Positions 7,250 to 14,904 of a stretch of DNA of 16,261 nucleotides are shown one piece after another. Both the position numbers and the translations under genes were made by a program. The stretch is from contig DYRK01000063.1 in assembly GCA_020718785.1 (NCBI GenBank), forward strand, positions 1 to 16,261. Reading direction: 5' to 3'. This DNA is from Desulfatirhabdium butyrativorans (lineage in GTDB: Bacteria; Desulfobacterota; Desulfobacteria; Desulfobacterales; DYRK01). Every line of letters begins with the position of its first letter. Within the stretch, counting starts at the first letter, position 1. The notes beneath the pieces were generated by a model that was not told the origin of the DNA, did no database searches, and saw nothing but the letters and a program-made list of their open reading frames with translations.

Positions 7250-7471
7250 CTGATTTTATTAGAAAAACGATTTGCAAAATCGTTTTACAGTAAAACGGCT
7301 TTCCAAGCCGTTTTGTGTCTGTTTCAGCAGAACTATCTGAAAAAATTATCCGGTAGTGTGCTGATTTTATCCGAAAAACGATTTGCAAAATCGTTTTACA
7401 GTAAAACGGCTTTGCAAGCCGTTTTGTGTCTGTTTCAGCAGAACTATCTGAAAAAATTATCCGGTAGTGTG
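7250..7471. repeat. Two tandem 111-bp direct repeats, each with two hairpins
   Basis: Copies at 7250-7360 and 7361-7471 differ at only a few positions (for example ATTAG versus ATCCG, and TTCC versus TTGC). Each contains AAAACGATTT and its complement around a GCA loop, followed by AAAACGGCTT and its complement around a TCC or TGC loop, both with perfect 10-bp stems. In copy 1 these lie at 7264-7286 and 7292-7314. The stretch AAAATCGTTTTAC also occurs near 11846, suggesting a dispersed family. Confidence 0.85.
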
Positions 7472-7486
7472 ATCGGAACAAATAAA

Positions 7487-7514
7487 AAAGGAGACGTTTG
7501 AAAACGTCTCCTTT
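7487..7514 (-). terminator. Bidirectional intrinsic terminator downstream of sat
   Basis: AAAGGAGACGTTT (7487-7499) pairs perfectly with AAACGTCTCCTTT (7502-7514). On the minus strand the stem is followed by a run of T residues, suiting termination of sat about 75 bases after its stop. On the plus strand CTTTATTTATTT follows, so it can also stop transcripts arriving from the adaptor gene and repeats. Confidence 0.8.
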
Positions 7515-7589
7515 ATTTATTTAAACGGCGTGGACACTATAAACCCACACCGATGGGGAAAAAGCTTTTTTTAAGCTCGTAGCAGCAGA

Positions 7590-8864
7590 TTATTTGCCGG
7601 TTGCCGCGCCGTGCAGCTTGATTTCGACTTTTTCCGTAAGACCTGCATAATATTCACGCAGAACATCGAGAACTTCGTCGCGTCCGAAATGATCCGGCAT
7701 GGTGCCGCCTTCGGAAAGAAGCTTACGCAGCATGGTACCGCTGAGAAGCACGCGGTCTTCTTTGCCGTGGGGGCAGGTTCTCAGAGAAGCCATACCGTCG
7801 CATTTGTGGCAGTAGAAGGTCCAGTCAATCTTGAGCGGTGAGCATACCAGGGCTTTGCCGGGTTCCGCGGGTTTGGGAATTTTGTCAAAGATGGTCTGTG
7901 CCTCGAACATACCGTAGAAATCGCCGACTCCGGCATGGTCACGGCCGATAATCATGCGGGAGCAGCCGTAGTTCTGACGGAAAGTTGCATGAAGCAGGGC
8001 TTCTCTGGGTCCGGCATAGCGCATGTCAAGGGGATAGCCGCCCTGTACCACGTTCTTGTCAACAAAATATTTCTTTACCAGAACGTCAATACATTTCACG
8101 CGCACATCGGCAGGAATATCGCCGGGTTTCAGATTGCCGACCAGCGAATGGATGAAAACGCCGTCGCATACTTCCACCGCGATTTTGCAGAGGTATTCAT
8201 GGGACCGGTGCATGGGGTTTCTGAGCTGGAGTGCCGCGACTTCGCTCCAGCCTTTTTCCTCGAAAATCTTGCGGGATTCCGCAGGTCTCATGTAAACGCC
8301 CTTGTATTTTTCGGGATATTCGGCTTCGCTCAGGACTTTGACAGGACCCGCAAGGTTGACTTCTTTCTGGCTCATGACCATCTGGACGCCCGGATGATCG
8401 TTTTTGGCAACCTTCCAGAAATCTTCAACGGTTTTCGTGCCTTCGCCCATGAAGGTTTTTTCGCATTCGAATTTTTTGTCCGCCGCGGTCATTTCATACT
8501 TTTCTGTCACCTTCATGGTGGCCATCATTTCGCTGCGTTCAGGGTCGAAAAGAGCGATCTCTTCGCCGACTTTGATGGTATCAGCCTCTGCTTTTGACAC
8601 AGACATGGTGACAGGGATGGGCCAGAATGTCCCGTCAGACAGAAGAAATTTTTCGCAGACACCTTTCCAGTCGGCTTTGGTCATAAAGCCGGCCAGGGGG
8701 CTGAATCCGCCGGTCCCGATCATAATCAGGTCGCCCTTTTCACGGGGAGAAACATTGAATTTCTTGAGACCCTGGGCTTTTTTCTTTTCAGTTTCCAATG
8801 CTGCGCCTTCGAGCAGACAGCAGGTCAAACCTTTTCCTCCATGAGGGGGAACTAATTTTGCCAT
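7590..8864 (-). CDS. sat: Sulfate adenylyltransferase (ATP sulfurylase), dissimilatory type
   Basis: A 424-residue cytoplasmic enzyme that converts ATP and sulfate to adenosine 5'-phosphosulfate and pyrophosphate, the first step of dissimilatory sulfate reduction. The substrate-binding motif QLRNPMHRSH is at 213-222 and GRDHAG at 307-312. A likely metal-binding group is Cys352, Cys355, Cys364 and His366 (YCHKCDGMASLRTCPHG), typical of bacterial and archaeal homo-oligomeric enzymes. Length is normal and there is no APS-kinase domain. The ATG at 8864 follows AAGGAG at good spacing. It has its own promoter and terminator, so it is monocistronic. aprAB and qmo, often linked in related organisms, are not in the window. 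Codon use and structure look intact. Confidence 0.97.
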   Translation of the reverse strand: MAKLVPPHGGKGLTCCLLEGAALETEKKKAQGLKKFNVSPREKGDLIMIGTGGFSPLAGFMTKADWKGVCEKFLLSDGTFWPIPVTMSVSKAEADTIKVGEEIALFDPERSEMMATMKVTEKYEMTAADKKFECEKTFMGEGTKTVEDFWKVAKNDHPGVQMVMSQKEVNLAGPVKVLSEAEYPEKYKGVYMRPAESRKIFEEKGWSEVAALQLRNPMHRSHEYLCKIAVEVCDGVFIHSLVGNLKPGDIPADVRVKCIDVLVKKYFVDKNVVQGGYPLDMRYAGPREALLHATFRQNYGCSRMIIGRDHAGVGDFYGMFEAQTIFDKIPKPAEPGKALVCSPLKIDWTFYCHKCDGMASLRTCPHGKEDRVLLSGTMLRKLLSEGGTMPDHFGRDEVLDVLREYYAGLTEKVEIKLHGAATGK

Positions 8865-8946
8865 TCGTTTCTATCTCCTTTTTTTTATTAATATTTATAA
8901 AGACCATAGAGCATCATGATGCGATCTGCATTTTATGAAAAAGGAA

Positions 8947-8975
8947 TATTTAATAAAAAAAAAACAGTTTGTCAA
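8947..8975 (-). promoter_or_regulatory. Sigma-70 promoter of sat
   Basis: On the minus strand a perfect TTGACA (8970-8975) and TAAATA (8947-8952) are separated by 17 bases, including a run of ten T residues in the spacer. This should be a strong constitutive promoter, starting about 75 bases ahead of the sat ATG. Confidence 0.75.
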
Positions 8976-9244
8976 CATTTTTTCAACACTTGGGAAATAT
9001 GAACATCCGAAATTCTGAAACATAAATTCAATATCCTGAAAATATTAATTAATTTTTGCAGTCCTGTTTCAGCCGGAATCGGAAGTGCAAGTACCGCGTG
9101 CACGGGCAGACCATCCGGAAGTGCTGAAATGACCCATTTTATAAGATCGGTCAGCACAGTGCTAAAATTTCATTTCAACACTCCTCCTCCTTATCCTTGC
9201 ATTTCGGAACAATTTTTTATATTCAGGAAATTAAAAATTACAGA

Positions 9245-9316
9245 TTCGCGTTTATTAGCGTGCATTAGCGGTTAACAATAAGAAGAAAACCGCTAATGGA
9301 CGCGAATAAACGCGAA
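9245..9316. repeat. Long imperfect inverted repeat upstream of hemB
   Basis: Arms at 9245-9273 and 9288-9316 are 29 bp each with few mismatches. They read TTCGCGTTTATTAGCG and then TGCATTAGCGGTT, around a 14-base loop. Sequences of this kind are scattered in many bacterial genomes as dispersed palindromes. Here it ends about 40 bases before the hemB start and would lie in its leader if the weak promoter near 9197 is used. Confidence 0.75.
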
Positions 9317-9359
9317 TTAAAAAAATTTCAGCCTGATTCAAAAATAAGGAGCAATATAT

Positions 9360-10346
9360 ATGCTGTTTCCGGATTACAGACCGCGGCGTTTACGCCAAAA
9401 TGAAGCCTTCCGCCGCATGGTGCGGGAAACCGTGCTTTTGACGGATCATCTGATTCTCCCGCTGTTTGCCATTAACGGCAAAGATGTGAAAAATCCCATT
9501 CCGTCCATGCCCGGACATTACCAACTGTCTGTTGACAATCTTGTAAAAAGCGCAGAAGAAGCCCGGCGTCTGGGTATTCCCGCGATAATGCTATTCGGGA
9601 TTCCTGACAAAAAAGATTCTCTGGGAACAAGAGCTTATGCAAAAGACGGCATTGTTCAGAAAGCAACAGCCGAATTGAAAAACAAGATTCCGGAACTGAT
9701 GGTCATTACCGATGTCTGTCTGTGTCAGTACACGGATCACGGGCATTGCGGAGTTGTGGAAGGCCAGATCATTGACAATGACGCGAGCCTCGATCTGCTG
9801 GCTGAAACTGCCCTTTCACATGCCAAAGCCGGCGCGGATATGGTCGCGCCTTCGGACATGATGGACGGACGGGTCGCGGAAATCCGGGGAATTCTGGATG
9901 AAAATAATTTTTCCAATATTCCCATTATGTCCTACGCGGCAAAATACTGTTCCGCGTATTACGGACCTTTCCGTCAGGCTGCCCATTCTGCGCCTCAGTT
10001 CGGGGACCGCAGGACATATCAGATGGATCCGGCAAATGCAGTTGAAGCGATTCGGGAAGTGACGATGGATGCGGAAGAGGGCGCGGATATTATTATGGTA
10101 AAGCCCGCTCTGCCCTATTTGGACATTATTTACCGTGTCAGACAGGAAATTGATCTTCCCATTGCCGCCTACAATGTCAGCGGCGAATATGCCATGATAA
10201 AGGCTGCCGCGGAAAAAGGATGGATAGACGGCACAAAAGTGATGATGGAAAGCCTTATCAGCATCAGACGTGCAGGTGCGGATATGATTCTGACCTATTT
10301 CGCCGCGGATGCCGCGAAAGAGCTTGGCAGGGCAGTCGGTTATTAA
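9360..10346 (+). CDS. hemB: Delta-aminolevulinic acid dehydratase (porphobilinogen synthase)
   Basis: A 328-residue cytoplasmic enzyme that condenses two 5-aminolevulinate molecules to porphobilinogen, feeding heme, siroheme and cobamide synthesis; siroheme is needed for sulfite reductase in sulfate reducers. The catalytic zinc site is visible as Cys120, Cys122 and Cys130 in DVCLCQYTDHGHCG. The two active-site lysines are Lys195 (MSYAAKYCSAYYGPFR) and Lys248 (IIMVKPALPYLD). RRLRQNEAFRRMVRE near the N-terminus is typical. Length is normal. ATG at 9360 follows AAGGAG by about ten bases. It is followed by rnd in the same direction after 188 bases, so a shared transcript is possible but not certain. 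Confidence 0.97.
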   Translation: MLFPDYRPRRLRQNEAFRRMVRETVLLTDHLILPLFAINGKDVKNPIPSMPGHYQLSVDNLVKSAEEARRLGIPAIMLFGIPDKKDSLGTRAYAKDGIVQKATAELKNKIPELMVITDVCLCQYTDHGHCGVVEGQIIDNDASLDLLAETALSHAKAGADMVAPSDMMDGRVAEIRGILDENNFSNIPIMSYAAKYCSAYYGPFRQAAHSAPQFGDRRTYQMDPANAVEAIREVTMDAEEGADIIMVKPALPYLDIIYRVRQEIDLPIAAYNVSGEYAMIKAAAEKGWIDGTKVMMESLISIRRAGADMILTYFAADAAKELGRAVGY

Positions 10347-10356
10347 TTGCCGGTTT

Positions 10357-10409
10357 TCAGTTTTCAGCGGACAGTTATCGCCGTCAGGGAACCATTCGCT
10401 GAAAACTGA
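10357..10409 (+). repeat. Inverted repeat downstream of hemB
   Basis: TCAGTTTTCAGCG at 10357-10369 is perfectly inverted at 10397-10409, separated by 27 bases. It lies 11 bases after the hemB stop. No T-run follows, so it may protect or attenuate the transcript rather than end it, or be another dispersed palindrome. Confidence 0.6.
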
Positions 10410-10534
10410 TAAATTCTGACGCATGTTCTGAAAACGCTTTATGTTTTTATCAGGAAATGCCATAATGGTCATTTATGGGGGACCCGAATATCACAACTTA
10501 CTGAAAACATACTGAATCATATAAGAGAAGAGCC

Positions 10535-11701
10535 GTGGATCAAAAGAAATGGAAAGATAGCATCAGACCTGATTATCAGATGATTGATACAGACGCCGAA
10601 CTTCAGGATTTCAGCAAAACCCTTGAGGGAGAGAAAGCTGTCGCGGTGGACCTGGAAGCAGACTCTATGTACCACTTCAAAGAAAAAGTCTGTCTGCTGC
10701 AGATAGCGACAAATGAAGCCAATGTTATCATTGATCCCTTGCAGGTCAAGGACTTATCTCCGCTTGAAACATTTTTTTCACGGCATGATATCAGAAAAAT
10801 TTTTCACGGCGCGGACTATGATGTCCGCTCTCTGTACAGAGATTTCAACATCGCGGTGAACAATCTTTTTGATACGCAGATCGCGTGCCGGTTTCTGGGA
10901 TTCCGGGAAACCGGGCTCGAGGCAGTTCTTCAGCGATGGTTCAATATCACACTGAACAAAAAATATCAGAAAAAAGACTGGTCCCAGCGTCCTCTGCCCG
11001 GTGAGATGATAGAATATGCCGCAAAAGACGCTATTTATCTGGTTCCGCTTGCAAAAGCCCTTGAAAAAGAACTTGAAAAAAAAGGCCGGCTTTCATGGGT
11101 GTTTGAAGAATGCGATGATCTGAGCAAAGTAAGAACCGTTTTATCCGATGATGAACCTCTGCATCTGAAATTCAAAGGCGCGGGCCATCTCAGCCCCAGA
11201 AACCTTGCTGTTCTTGAAAACATTCTCCGGTTCCGCAAAGAGCTTGCAGAAAAAAAAGATAAGCCGGTATTTAAGATTATCGGAAATGATTCTCTTATGA
11301 AAATTGTCAGAACAAAACCCGTCAATCTGGAACAATTGGAAAAAATCAGGGCATTGAGCCGGAAACAGATCAATATGTACGGTCAGGGCCTGCTGGAAGC
11401 TGTCAAAAACGCGCTGGAACTGCCTGAAAAAGAATTCCCGATGATGTATCCGCGCAAAAAAAATCCCGTGTTATCCCCGAAGGTCCCTGAGCGGATAAAA
11501 ACCCTTAAACGATGGCGCGATACCGTGGCATCTTCGCTGGAAATGGATCCTTCGCTGATCTGCAACAAATCGCTTATCAGCACGCTTGCTGTCATAAATC
11601 CTCGGAATATAAAAGACCTTGAAGAGATTGCAGAAATGAAAAACTGGCAGTACAAGGCTTTCGGGAAAGACATGATTGCCGTGCTGCGTGGCGTCAGATG
11701 A
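10535..11701 (+). CDS. rnd: Ribonuclease D family 3'-5' exonuclease with two HRDC domains
   Basis: A 388-residue DEDDy exonuclease that trims 3' ends of tRNA and other small RNAs. The catalytic residues are visible: Asp39 and Glu41 in VDLEAD, Asp96 in HGADYD, and Tyr161 with Asp165 in YAAKDAIYL. Two HRDC regions follow, at about 219-293 (LSPRNLAVLENILRFRKELA) and about 313-385 (LSPKVPERIKTLKRWRDTVA), the arrangement of full-length RNase D. The start is GTG at 10535 with an AAGAG just upstream; the frame and family N-terminus agree. Downstream is a cluster of hairpins but no canonical terminator. Confidence 0.94.
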   Translation: MDQKKWKDSIRPDYQMIDTDAELQDFSKTLEGEKAVAVDLEADSMYHFKEKVCLLQIATNEANVIIDPLQVKDLSPLETFFSRHDIRKIFHGADYDVRSLYRDFNIAVNNLFDTQIACRFLGFRETGLEAVLQRWFNITLNKKYQKKDWSQRPLPGEMIEYAAKDAIYLVPLAKALEKELEKKGRLSWVFEECDDLSKVRTVLSDDEPLHLKFKGAGHLSPRNLAVLENILRFRKELAEKKDKPVFKIIGNDSLMKIVRTKPVNLEQLEKIRALSRKQINMYGQGLLEAVKNALELPEKEFPMMYPRKKNPVLSPKVPERIKTLKRWRDTVASSLEMDPSLICNKSLISTLAVINPRNIKDLEEIAEMKNWQYKAFGKDMIAVLRGVR

Positions 11702-11746
11702 TCAGTTAGTTATTCTCAGTAGATCGAAAATGCCCCCGGCCGCTCC

Positions 11747-11837
11747 CGGCGGATTGACAAATCCGCCGGAAATGCCTGGAATTTGTCAATCCCAGGCGGG
11801 CATTTCCTTCCTTGTTCCCAAGCCTGGGCTTGGGAAC
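11747..11837. repeat. Cluster of three hairpins between the convergent rnd and amidase genes
   Basis: First hairpin 11747-11768: CGGCGGATT, loop GACA, perfect 9-bp stem. Second 11774-11797: GCCTGGAATT against AATCCCAGGC, one mismatch. Third 11814-11837: GTTCCCAAGC, loop CTGG, perfect 10-bp stem, followed by AACGAG and eight A residues. The first two share a GGATTGACAAATCC-like core. The third resembles the widespread GTTCCCAAGC...GCTTGGGAAC dispersed repeat. They may help separate the converging transcripts. Confidence 0.75.
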
Positions 11838-11867
11838 GAGAAAAAAAATCGTTTTACGGACTGTTCA

Positions 11868-13736
11868 CTAATAACTTGACAGCCGTTCCCCTGTTCTCAG
11901 CAATGCCGTGGGATTTGTCTCTTTGATATAGTTGCGGACGCCATCTGTTATGGCATCGCATAAATGCTCCTGATAATTCGGATCCGTCAGCCGGGCGCAT
12001 TCTGTTTTATTGCTGATGAACGAGGTCTCAATGAGGACAGAGGGCATCCTTGCGCCCAGCAGGACATAAAACGGCGCCTGTTTGACTCCCTTGTTCTTCA
12101 CTTTGCTGTAGTTGTTTCTTATCCTGTTATACAGCGTTTTCTGGATATATGTTGCAAGCCTGCTCGATTCGTTGATCTTGGCATTCTGCATCAGATCTGT
12201 CAGGATTTTCTGCAAATCGCTGATGTTTTTCCGGGTAGTCGCATTTTCCCTCGCGGCGACCCGGATGGCGTCCTCATCTGTGGCCAAATTAAGAAAATAG
12301 GTCTCAATACCGTAAGCTGCCGGGTCTGTATGGGCATTGGTATGAATGGAAATAAACAGATCGGCATTCCTTGTGTTTGCAATGGCAGTCCGCTCCTCAA
12401 GGGAAAGAAAGCGGTCCGTGCTTCGGGTCATAATAACCTCGCATCCTAACCGCTGGCGTATTTTTGTTGCAAGCCGGCATGCAATGCTCAGGACTACATC
12501 TTTTTCATTGATATTTCTATCATATCCCGGTGCGCCGCCGTCATGGCCGCCATGTCCCGGATCAATGACGATCCGTTTCACGCCCAGACCGAGCTGTCGT
12601 GCCAGATCATTCGGTCTGACCGGTTCCGGCTGTACGATTCTTTCTGCTTCAGACGGTTCCGATTTTTTTCTTTCCGGTTGATACGGTTCGGCTTCAAACC
12701 GTTCCGGCTCTTTTATTTTAGGCTTTTCATAACTTAACCTGCCCGCGTAGCTTTCATGATTGCTGACCTCTCCGCCCCATACATCAACAATCGTTCTGAA
12801 CGGATTTCTGAGAGAAAAAATTTTATATGTTTTAAAAGATTTGATGTCAACTACGACTCTGACGGTCCGGGCTTCCTGTCTCCCGGCTCTCACACTGATG
12901 AGCAGATCGTCATTGATCGGAAGAACTTTATCAATACCTTTTCCCAGATCGCTTCCGGCAAAGTCCACGTACAGACGCTGTGGTGTGCGGGACGGGTCAT
13001 TGCTTTCAAGCAGTTTATGCGAATAGGGAGTTTCTTTGTCAGCATCAATAACTACACGGGTATAGCTCGGATTGGACCAGAACCGCAGTCCCGTGATAAG
13101 AGATTCTCCGCCGGAACTTGCGGGCATATCCCTGACAGCCGGCTGAGGGTAAAAATCTGCCAGCTTTTCTGTACGGGGCTTATCTATTTCAGCTATTTTC
13201 CTCACAGTCCTGAGAGATGCCTTGTATTCTTCTTTGGATGCCTTGAATACCTGCCCGCGCATTTTTTTTTCCACACGGACATTTTCCTCGGTCTTCTCTT
13301 TCGGGACTTCCGCTTTTTCAGAAGACCCCGGATTCGGAGTCTGTTTCCTCGAAAATTCTGCAAGAACTCCTTCGGCTTTGGGTCTGTAGTCGCTTTTCGG
13401 AAACCATCTCACAACCCGACGGAAATAATCCAGAAAAGCATTTTTGTCGGAAAGCTTTGAGGAACGCCTGTAAAGTTCCTGATAAAGCTGTCCTGCCATA
13501 TACAAAGCTGCCGGAGCCAGAGAACCCGAAGGATCCATTCTGTAGGCATTTTGAAATTCTTCGATTTGCGTGAGCCAGTTTTCCCTGTACTGCATTTTTT
13601 CAGGGTCATTCAGAAAATTCCTGTAACTGACTTCGGTTTTGTAATATTGTTCTTCTGCTGTGCCGGCAGCAGACATCGGAATCCCGCTCACACAGGCAAT
13701 AATAACCAGATAATATATAATTTTTTTATTAACCAT
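11868..13736 (-). CDS. N-acetylmuramoyl-L-alanine amidase (AMIN plus Amidase_3), AmiC-like
   Basis: A 622-residue periplasmic hydrolase that cuts between N-acetylmuramic acid and the stem peptide, usually during cell separation. An N-terminal signal peptide spans about residues 1-24 (KKIIYYLVIIACVSGIPMSA). A helical, TPR-like region follows to about 130, then a charged linker. The AMIN domain lies at about 213-321 (ITGLRFWSNPSYTRVVIDAD to FRTIVDVWGG) and probably targets the septum or peptidoglycan. A proline- and charge-rich linker precedes Amidase_3 at about 386-610, with zinc ligands His395 (IDPGHGG), Glu411 (NEKDVVL) and His465 (SIHTNAH), and catalytic Glu570 (VLIETSFISN). The long TPR-like front is common in delta-proteobacterial homologues. 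ATG at 13736 lacks an obvious binding site. It faces rnd and stands alone. Confidence 0.94.
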   Translation of the reverse strand: MVNKKIIYYLVIIACVSGIPMSAAGTAEEQYYKTEVSYRNFLNDPEKMQYRENWLTQIEEFQNAYRMDPSGSLAPAALYMAGQLYQELYRRSSKLSDKNAFLDYFRRVVRWFPKSDYRPKAEGVLAEFSRKQTPNPGSSEKAEVPKEKTEENVRVEKKMRGQVFKASKEEYKASLRTVRKIAEIDKPRTEKLADFYPQPAVRDMPASSGGESLITGLRFWSNPSYTRVVIDADKETPYSHKLLESNDPSRTPQRLYVDFAGSDLGKGIDKVLPINDDLLISVRAGRQEARTVRVVVDIKSFKTYKIFSLRNPFRTIVDVWGGEVSNHESYAGRLSYEKPKIKEPERFEAEPYQPERKKSEPSEAERIVQPEPVRPNDLARQLGLGVKRIVIDPGHGGHDGGAPGYDRNINEKDVVLSIACRLATKIRQRLGCEVIMTRSTDRFLSLEERTAIANTRNADLFISIHTNAHTDPAAYGIETYFLNLATDEDAIRVAARENATTRKNISDLQKILTDLMQNAKINESSRLATYIQKTLYNRIRNNYSKVKNKGVKQAPFYVLLGARMPSVLIETSFISNKTECARLTDPNYQEHLCDAITDGVRNYIKETNPTALLRTGERLSSY

Positions 13737-13852
13737 CGAATCAACTTATATTTTATAAATCCGTTTTTATGTAAGTATTCCCGGAAAAGTTCATAGTTCC
13801 TTACCGCTTTCCGGGAGAGATGTCAATGGGGCAGGGAGAGTATCCTGAAGGA

Positions 13853-14888
13853 TTATGCGTTTATTGACGGCGCCAAAAAATATACAGGCAGCAAAGGCAG
13901 TCTGCTTTTATCTTCATCAGTCAATTTGTGATAGAATTCCTGCCACAAATCCAAAAATCTTGTCAAATCTATCAGTTCGACATGAACATGAGAACTTTGA
14001 GCCGTTGATCTTGCGTCCGGAGTAAATCCGCCTGTTGAAATAAAAATGCCTACATCGCCGTCTTTTTGCAATAATCCCATCAGTTGTCTGATTTCATGAA
14101 CAGATGTGGGCGATTCTCTGTGTTTTACCTGAACTTTGATTCTCGGCGAAATTGTTCCCAGCGGGTCCCTGTAAGCTATTAAGTACCCGTTCATATTTTT
14201 TCCGACATAATGTAGGGGTAAGCCCCTGTGCTTACCCCCTGTGTTCACGGCAACCGCAGGGGGTTGCCCCTACAAAAAATTGTGAACGGTTACTTATATC
14301 AACGCCGCCGTCTTTGCCTCTCGGTGAAACAAAGGGTGTGTAATAGCCCATTCCGCGAAGCAATGCAGCAGATAACTCCTGAAATTCATAAGGGTTTACC
14401 GATCCGATATATTGTTCGAGTCCTTCGATTGCAATCTGTTCGATCTGGTCTATTGTAACAGCCTGTTCTTTGGTTTCAGCCAATTGTTCATCATCTTGAA
14501 TTTCATTCTCCCCTTTATTTTCTCTCTTCCATTTGATATAAGCCTCTCTTCCGGCATTGAACAGACCGATTTCACCTAAATCTATAGCCTTTTCTCCTTC
14601 AGGCGTCAAATACCATACGCTTTTCTTTTTTATCAGAAAACCGGCTTTTACGTTGTCAATACTGAAAAATTGAAGGATTGACTGCCATCTGATATTTCCT
14701 GATTTTTCATAGGTTGATTTCGCCCAGTCATCTAATGTCAGATTGTCCCTTATTTTCTCTATAAGTTCACGCCCGCTTAACTGCCCTCCGTTTTTTTTTA
14801 AAATGTTGAAAGCTGTAAAAATCAATTTGGCTGCCAAACCGTGTGATCTTGATAACTTCCTGTTTTCCATATTTTCACCATAAGTCAT
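13853..14888 (-). pseudogene. mrr: Mrr-type restriction endonuclease, interrupted by a MITE-like element
   Basis: Two frames together form one Mrr protein. The 5' part (14888 or, with a GGTGA binding site, 14870, down to about 14297) encodes a winged-helix Mrr_N region and the start of the nuclease: NPYEFQELSAALLRGMGYYT and GKDGGVDI. The 3' part (about 14179 to 13853) continues with IAYRDPLGTISPRIKVQVKH and a normal C-terminus. Joining the sequence across the 113-bp element and one TA copy restores GKDGGVDIIAYRDPLG exactly in frame. The break falls between the catalytic Asp and the QxK of the PD-(D/E)xK centre, so the enzyme must be inactive. Mrr enzymes cleave modified DNA. It lies 16-34 bases after the HNH gene, probably in one operon. 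Confidence 0.88.
14182..14294. mobile_element. 113-bp MITE-like element inserted in mrr, with TA target duplication
   Basis: Terminal inverted repeats of about 20 bp read AGTACCCGTTCATATTTTTT at one end and AGTAACCGTTCACAATTTTT at the other. TA dinucleotides flank both ends (14180-14181 and 14295-14296). Removing the element and one TA restores the Mrr reading frame, which defines the boundaries precisely. The middle carries two inverted REP-like units beginning GTAGGGG (14212 onward and 14272 backward). It has no coding capacity. The TA duplication fits mobilisation by an IS630/Tc1-mariner-type transposase, which is not in the window. Confidence 0.85.
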
Positions 14889-14904
14889 TTTTATTCAAAC
14901 ACTT

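Larger units (their letters stand above)
7145..7589. other. Gene-free repeat region between the RND adaptor gene and sat
   Basis: This 445-bp stretch contains no supported gene. It holds the tail of the heptamer array, a short unassigned stretch (7178-7249), two 111-bp direct repeats and a bidirectional terminator. No remnant of an RND pump gene was recognised in any frame. Confidence 0.7.
8865..9359. other. Intergenic region between divergent sat and hemB
   Basis: No gene is supported here. It contains the sat promoter and its leader of about 75 bases, an unassigned stretch (8976-9190) that includes the small palindrome AGCACAGTGCT near 9152, a weak possible promoter for hemB (TTGCAT at 9197 and TATATT at 9218, spacer 15), and a long imperfect inverted repeat just before hemB. 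AAGGAG about ten bases before the hemB ATG is its binding site. A 61-codon minus-strand frame at 8972-9157 has no binding site and was not accepted. Confidence 0.6.

Noticed and set aside
7250..7471. CRISPR-like array.
   Set aside because: Only two long, contiguous copies without spacers and no cas genes.
7074..7481. A 135-codon minus-strand frame containing a 37-residue protein repeat (the 111-bp unit is 37 codons).
   Set aside because: It starts at TTG without a binding site, runs antisense through the end of the adaptor gene and the heptamer array, and its composition follows the DNA repeats.
7935..8597. A 220-codon plus-strand frame opposite sat.
   Set aside because: It is an antisense shadow of a clearly identified, fully conserved gene.
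8972..9157. A 61-codon minus-strand frame between sat and hemB.
   Set aside because: No binding site, no recognised family, and it begins at the sat -35 region.
12756..13460. A 234-codon plus-strand frame opposite the amidase gene.
   Set aside because: Shadow of the amidase frame; no binding site or family features.
13780..13815. Inverted repeat CCCGGAAA/TTTCCGGG downstream of mrr as a terminator.
   Set aside because: Only 8-bp arms with a 20-base loop and no T-run in the direction of the operon.
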